The translations under genes were made by a program, and so were the position numbers. Source: Oscillospiraceae bacterium (GTDB taxonomy: Bacteria > Bacillota > Clostridia > Oscillospirales > Ruminococcaceae). From it: 6,343 bases of DNA. Shown one piece after another: positions 5,702 to 6,343 of this stretch (its first letter is position 1; each line of letters starts with the position of its first letter). The stretch spans positions 1 to 6,343 of the forward strand of contig CAAGDZ010000091.1 in the NCBI GenBank assembly GCA_900768735.1. Reading direction: 5' to 3'. Below the pieces are notes generated by a model. The model made no database searches and was not told the DNA's origin. It was given only the letters and a program-made list of their open reading frames with translations.

Positions 5702-6343
5702 TTTATCTCACCGTCCTCACACAACAAATCTCCCGATAATTTTCTGATTCCGGGAATTACGGCAATGATTACTATAACGGTATAAACCGTAAATGACATA
5801 AGATAATCCGTAAAGAACGGCACATATATAAGTCTGAACGAGATGAACAGCTTCTCAAATAACGGTGAAAACAAAAGAGCAAGTAAAAATGAAACGGCGG
5901 TATAGCATATTATAATAATAAAGTTTATGAGGATTATAGAGCCGCTCTGACAGCCGGTGATTTTCATAATCCGAAGGTTATACCTGACCTTTGACGCCAT
6001 ATAGAGGAATATTCCGTAAATCTGAAGTGCGGCAAACATACACAAAATAATACCCAAAGAAAAAAACAAAAAGTAGCTGATTGGATTATCTTCTCTCGGA
6101 GCTATAACCGATACATCGGAAAAAGCACTGTTTAACGCCGAAACCTGCAATTCATTCAGATTTTCATCAAAAACAAAACTAATAGAACACGGCAGGTTGT
6201 ATTCTTCATAAAACGAAAACGGAATTACAGCTCTATCCGAAACGCCGATAACATTAAAGGGAACCGGCTTTTTATCTATTTCCGTATTGAATTTATCCCC
6301 AACCTCAAGCCCGGATTGTTCGGAAACTATGATATTTCCGTCA
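5698..6343 (-). CDS. ABC transporter permease, FtsX/MacB type (5' end beyond window)
   Basis: The frame is open from the right edge to TGA at 5698-5700, giving the last 214 residues of a permease. No true start is in the window; the TTG at 6150 lies well inside the frame. The first visible part, about residues 1-80, belongs to the extracytoplasmic MacB-type domain, with SGLEVGDKFNTEI near 10-22 and VPFNVIGVSDRAVIPFS near 27-43. Three membrane helices follow at roughly 86-114, 133-161 and 183-202. The loop MASKVRYNLRIMKITGCQSG sits between the first two, which is the cytoplasmic ATPase-coupling loop typical of FtsX-type permeases. The gene overlaps the next permease by ATGA, so the two probably form a heterodimeric channel energised by the ATPase at 3787-4467. 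Confidence 0.9.
   Translation of the reverse strand, partial: DGNIIVSEQSGLEVGDKFNTEIDKKPVPFNVIGVSDRAVIPFSFYEEYNLPCSISFVFDENLNELQVSALNSAFSDVSVIAPREDNPISYFLFFSLGIILCMFAALQIYGIFLYMASKVRYNLRIMKITGCQSGSIILINFIIIICYTAVSFLLALLFSPLFEKLFISFRLIYVPFFTDYLMSFTVYTVIVIIAVIPGIRKLSGDLLCEDGEIK
5707..5712 (-). promoter_or_regulatory. Shine-Dalgarno site for the ATG at 5701
   Basis: GGTGAG on the minus strand lies 5 nt before the ATG at 5701, within the last codons of the upstream permease. No such site precedes the TTG at 5633, which argues that translation of the second permease begins at 5701. Confidence 0.6.

Noticed and set aside
5698..6150. Permease starting at the TTG at 6150
   Set aside because: The same frame continues without a stop to the right edge and upstream residues include the family-typical GLEVGDKF stretch, so the TTG is internal.

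Overview
The window looks like part of a chromosome from an anaerobic, low-to-moderate G+C Clostridia-type Firmicute, plausibly a gut Ruminococcaceae/Oscillospiraceae relative. This rests on GGGAGG/AGGAG-type Shine-Dalgarno sites, standard stops including TGA, ATGA-overlapping operons, Lys/Ile/Glu-rich proteins and the enzyme families present. The taxon is inference. Every gene I can support lies on the minus strand, so the window reads functionally from high to low coordinates.

Region 1 (6343 to 3787) is the end of an ABC exporter operon of the MacB/FtsX type: a permease cut by the window edge (5698-6343), a second permease (body 4464-5633, true start probably 5701), and a complete ATPase (3787-4467). 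Each gene overlaps the next by ATGA. The second permease carries an apparent one-base frameshift close to its start. A hairpin at 3722-3748 probably ends this operon.

Region 2 (3375-3786) is about 410 bp with no gene, and it is the most structured DNA here. It holds a good extended -10 promoter (TTGGCT-17-TATAAT) reading into region 3. It also holds a second extended -10 about 161 bp further on, lying in a diverged copy of the same ~46-bp promoter-plus-hairpin unit. Between and around these are at least seven compact inverted repeats, arranged as two groups of three that could each fold into a four-way junction. There is also a separate imperfect palindrome upstream of the promoter.

Region 3 (3374 to 1) is an operon of three consecutive paralogous radical SAM enzymes, each with an N-terminal cobalamin-binding-type Rossmann domain: 2058-3374, 745-2061 and 1-764 (cut by the left edge). 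They overlap by 4 and 20 nt, so they are translationally coupled and probably act on the same or successive substrates. All three keep CxxxCxxC for the [4Fe-4S] cluster. The substrate cannot be read from the sequence. Short hydrophobic tails on the two complete enzymes hint at action near the membrane. The exporter operon is in the same orientation but has its own terminator, so a functional link is unproven.
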